From the NCBI RefSeq assembly GCF_006838285.1, contig NZ_CP038228.1, positions 2,976,001-3,040,000 on the forward strand: DNA of 64,000 nt, read 5' to 3'. The stretch comes from Xanthomonas translucens pv. cerealis. Lineage in GTDB: Bacteria; Pseudomonadota; Gammaproteobacteria; Xanthomonadales; Xanthomonadaceae. Shown one piece after another: positions 61,992 through 64,000 of this stretch. The position numbers and the translations under genes are program-made. A model generated the notes under the pieces. The model saw nothing but the letters and a program-made list of their open reading frames with translations, did not search any database and had not been told where the DNA came from. Each line of letters starts with the position of its first letter. Within the stretch, counting starts at the first letter, position 1.

Positions 61992-62019
61992 ATTATCGGA
62001 CAATTTTGTCCACTTGCAA
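61992..62019 (-). promoter_or_regulatory. Promoter and operator of the TetR operon
   Basis: On the minus strand, TTGCAA (62014-62019) and GATAAT (61992-61997) are spaced by 16 bases, a good -35/-10 pair. The spacer holds the palindrome GGACAATTTTGTCC (61998-62011), whose GGACAA/TTGTCC arms are a typical TetR-type operator. A repressor bound there would cover the promoter. The gene starts only eight bases after the -10 box, so the transcript would be nearly leaderless. Confidence 0.7.
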
Positions 62020-62097
62020 TCACAGCGCCGGTGCGAGCGCGTCGCTGCCGTCCCGCAGCGCGCCCGGCGGCGCCGCTGCGGGGACTGCCCGGACCGG

Positions 62098-64000
62098 TCA
62101 GCCGGTGTTCTGCACGCCCTGCGAGACGCCGTTGACGCAGGCCACCAGCGCCCGCAGCAGTTCCTCGTCCTCGCCGTCGGTGGCCCGCCAGCGCTGCAGC
62201 AGGTCCACCTGCAGCACGCTGATCGGATCGATGTAGGGATTGCGCAGACGGATCGACAGCGCCAGCCGCGGGTCGTGCTGCAGCAGCGACGCCTGCCCGG
62301 TCAGCGCCTTCACCCAACCCTTGGTCAGCGCCAGTTCGTCGCGGATGCGCGGGAAGAAGCGCGCGTGCAGCGGCCCGGCCAGGCGCGAGAACATCTCGGC
62401 GATGTTGAGGTCGCCCTTGGACAGCACCATCGCGATGTCGTCGAGGAAGGTGCGGAAGAACGGCCAGTCGGCGGCCATCTCGCGCAGCGTGTCCTCGTGG
62501 CCGGCCTCCACCGCCGCGCGCAGGCCGCTGCCGACGCCATACCACCCCGGAATCACCGCACGCGCCTGGCTCCAGGCGAACACCCACGGGATCGCGCGCA
62601 GGTTGTCCAGTGCCGCGTCCTGGCCCAGCCGCCGCGACGGCCGCGAGCCCAGGGTCATCCGCTCGATCACGTCGATCGGCGTGGCCAGGCGGAAATAGCG
62701 CATGAACTCGGCATCGCCGACAAAGCTGCGGTAGGCGACGGTGCTGTGCTCGGCGACGATGTCCATCACCGGCCGCCACGCGTGCTCGCGCGCGTCAGGC
62801 GCGCGCGGGCGCAGGCTCGACAGCAGCACCGCGCCGGTCATCTGCTCCAGCGAGCGCAGCGCCAGCGCGCGGATGCCGTACTTGCGATGGATCACCTCGC
62901 CCTGCTCGGTCACCCGCAGGCGCCCATCGACGCTGCCGCGCGGCGCCGCTTCCAGCGCGCGCGTGGTCTTGCCGCCGCCGCGCACGATCGAACCGCCGCG
63001 GCCATGGAAGAAGGTCAGGCGGATGCCGAGGTCGGCAGCCGCGTCGAGCAGTTCCACCTGCGCGCGCTGCAGGCCCCAGCGCGAGGCGGCGATGCCGCCG
63101 TCCTTGCCGCTGTCCGAATAGCCGAGCATCACCATCTGCACGTCGTCGCGCGCGGCCAGGTGGCGGCGGTAGACCGGATCGGCGAGCAGGTCGCGCAGGG
63201 TGTCGGTGCCGCCGCGCAGGTCGTCCACGGTCTCGAACAGCGGCACGATGTCCAGCGGCACCGCGCCTTGCGCATCGACCAGGCCGCCGCGCCGCGCCAG
63301 GGCCAGCACGGTCAGCACGTCGGCGCGGTTGTGCGCCATGCTGATGATGTAGCTGCCCAGCGCATCGGCGCCGTGGCGCGCGCGCGCGTCGGCGAGCGCG
63401 GCGAACACCGCGTCCAGGCGCGCGTTGCCGGCATCGCCGGGCGCTGCCGGCAAGGTCTGCTCGCCGCCGGCATAGGCGCCGAGTACGGCGGCGCGCTCCT
63501 TGGGCGAACGCGTATCCCAGCCGTCGTCGCCCAACGCCGCGGCGACCGCGCGCGCGTGCACGCTGGACTCCTGGCGCACGTCCAGCCGCGCCAGGTGGAA
63601 GCCGAAGCTGCGCACCCGCCACAGCAGCCGGCGCACCGCGAACCAGCCGGCGTGCAGGCCCTTGTTAGCCTGCAGGCTGTCGAGGATCAACTGCAGATCC
63701 TGCTCCAGTTCGGCCGGTGCGGCATAGGCGCCCGGCGCATCGTCCAGCGTTGCCTGCAGGCGCGCGCGCATCAGGTCGTTGAGCAGGCGGTACGGCATGT
63801 CGGCATGGCGCGGCCGCGAGCGCGCCGCGGCCTCGGGCAGCAGTTGCCGGTAGCGTTGCAGCTGCGCCAGCAGCGCATCGCTGACCGCCACCAGCGTGGT
63901 CGATTGGCTCAGCAGGCTGGCCAGCTGCCACAGTTCCTTCAGATAACGGTCCAGCACCGCGCGGCGCTGCGCGTCGAGCGTGGCGGTGATGGTGCCGGCA
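62098..64000 (-). CDS. ppc: Phosphoenolpyruvate carboxylase, C-terminal two-thirds (cut by window edge)
   Basis: PEP carboxylase makes oxaloacetate from PEP and bicarbonate, refilling the TCA cycle. The visible 634 residues contain the catalytic-core motifs [13 protein letters not shown] and [14 protein letters not shown], and the chain ends in QNTG, the usual terminal tetrapeptide-like ending in this enzyme. The frame is open to the window edge, so the first 270 or so residues are missing. It is transcribed toward the TetR operon, with about 115 bases between them. Confidence 0.96.
   Translation of the reverse strand, partial: AGTITATLDAQRRAVLDRYLKELWQLASLLSQSTTLVAVSDALLAQLQRYRQLLPEAAARSRPRHADMPYRLLNDLMRARLQATLDDAPGAYAAPAELEQDLQLILDSLQANKGLHAGWFAVRRLLWRVRSFGFHLARLDVRQESSVHARAVAAALGDDGWDTRSPKERAAVLGAYAGGEQTLPAAPGDAGNARLDAVFAALADARARHGADALGSYIISMAHNRADVLTVLALARRGGLVDAQGAVPLDIVPLFETVDDLRGGTDTLRDLLADPVYRRHLAARDDVQMVMLGYSDSGKDGGIAASRWGLQRAQVELLDAAADLGIRLTFFHGRGGSIVRGGGKTTRALEAAPRGSVDGRLRVTEQGEVIHRKYGIRALALRSLEQMTGAVLLSSLRPRAPDAREHAWRPVMDIVAEHSTVAYRSFVGDAEFMRYFRLATPIDVIERMTLGSRPSRRLGQDAALDNLRAIPWVFAWSQARAVIPGWYGVGSGLRAAVEAGHEDTLREMAADWPFFRTFLDDIAMVLSKGDLNIAEMFSRLAGPLHARFFPRIRDELALTKGWVKALTGQASLLQHDPRLALSIRLRNPYIDPISVLQVDLLQRWRATDGEDEELLRALVACVNGVSQGVQNTG

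Noticed and set aside
1..64000. Prophage, transposon, integron, defence island or secondary-metabolite cluster
   Set aside because: I searched the coding content for transposases, integrases, phage structural genes, restriction or toxin-antitoxin pairs and large synthases and saw none. The accessory signals here are repeats and gene remnants.

Overview
The window is one stretch of a very GC-rich proteobacterial chromosome. Gene content and order point to the family Xanthomonadaceae, most likely Xanthomonas or a close relative. Supporting signs are TonB-dependent receptors, the lptD-surA-pdxA-rsmA-apaG-apaH block followed by folA and thyA, a Fur-controlled heme locus, and many copies of a short palindrome reading TGTAGGAGCGGCTTCAGC or close variants. 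The species cannot be fixed from this sequence alone. Most of the window is ordinary chromosomal housekeeping. I found no prophage, transposase, CRISPR array or recognisable defence island.

Layout. 1-2.7 kb: the 3' end of a transaldolase gene with its terminator, msrA, a degraded SnoaL-like gene fragment, a DUF2007 gene and a GST gene. 2.8-8.4 kb: glnS, a DMT exporter, two small lipoproteins, a nucleoside deaminase and rlmM. 8.4-16 kb: a Tat-exported Gfo/Idh/MocA protein, an unknown 240-residue protein, a secreted EF-hand protein, two ubiquinone-type FAD hydroxylases, a small membrane protein beside a cobalamin adenosyltransferase, and a class II histone-deacetylase-like enzyme. 16-26 kb: lptD-surA-pdxA-rsmA-apaG-apaH, facing folA, thyA and lgt. 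Upstream of lgt lies an 80-bp minisatellite with about six copies.

26-37 kb: a lemA/TPM-domain trio, a TerC-like protein, dgkA, an SGNH hydrolase, an OmpR-type two-component system, and a tesA-like arylesterase divergent from its usual ABC transporter partner. 37-41.7 kb: an iron-regulated heme operon running hemP, TonB-dependent heme receptor, an unknown protein and a DUF6607 protein, with a Fur box upstream. 41.8-48.3 kb: an aldo/keto reductase, a CNT nucleoside transporter paired with a PfkB kinase, a frameshifted small secreted protein and a GH98 glycoside hydrolase with a carbohydrate-binding tail.

48.4-53.7 kb: dusB, a decayed membrane-hydrolase fragment, a palindrome cluster, an LpxH-like phosphoesterase, an acyltransferase gene that looks internally deleted, metK, and a second palindrome cluster. 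53.7-58.2 kb: a histidine acid phosphatase (phytase type) beside a large TonB-dependent receptor, probably a phosphate-ester scavenging pair. 58.4-62 kb: an operon with an autoregulated-looking TetR gene, a DUF4105 membrane protein and a multiply frameshifted alpha/beta hydrolase. The window ends inside ppc.

The most notable signals concern genome decay and repeats rather than a new system: the 80-bp minisatellite whose units read as the start of an SDR-like Rossmann protein, the acyltransferase that has lost its middle, the alpha/beta hydrolase with three apparent frameshifts, and two intergenic clusters built from the same ordered series of palindromes.
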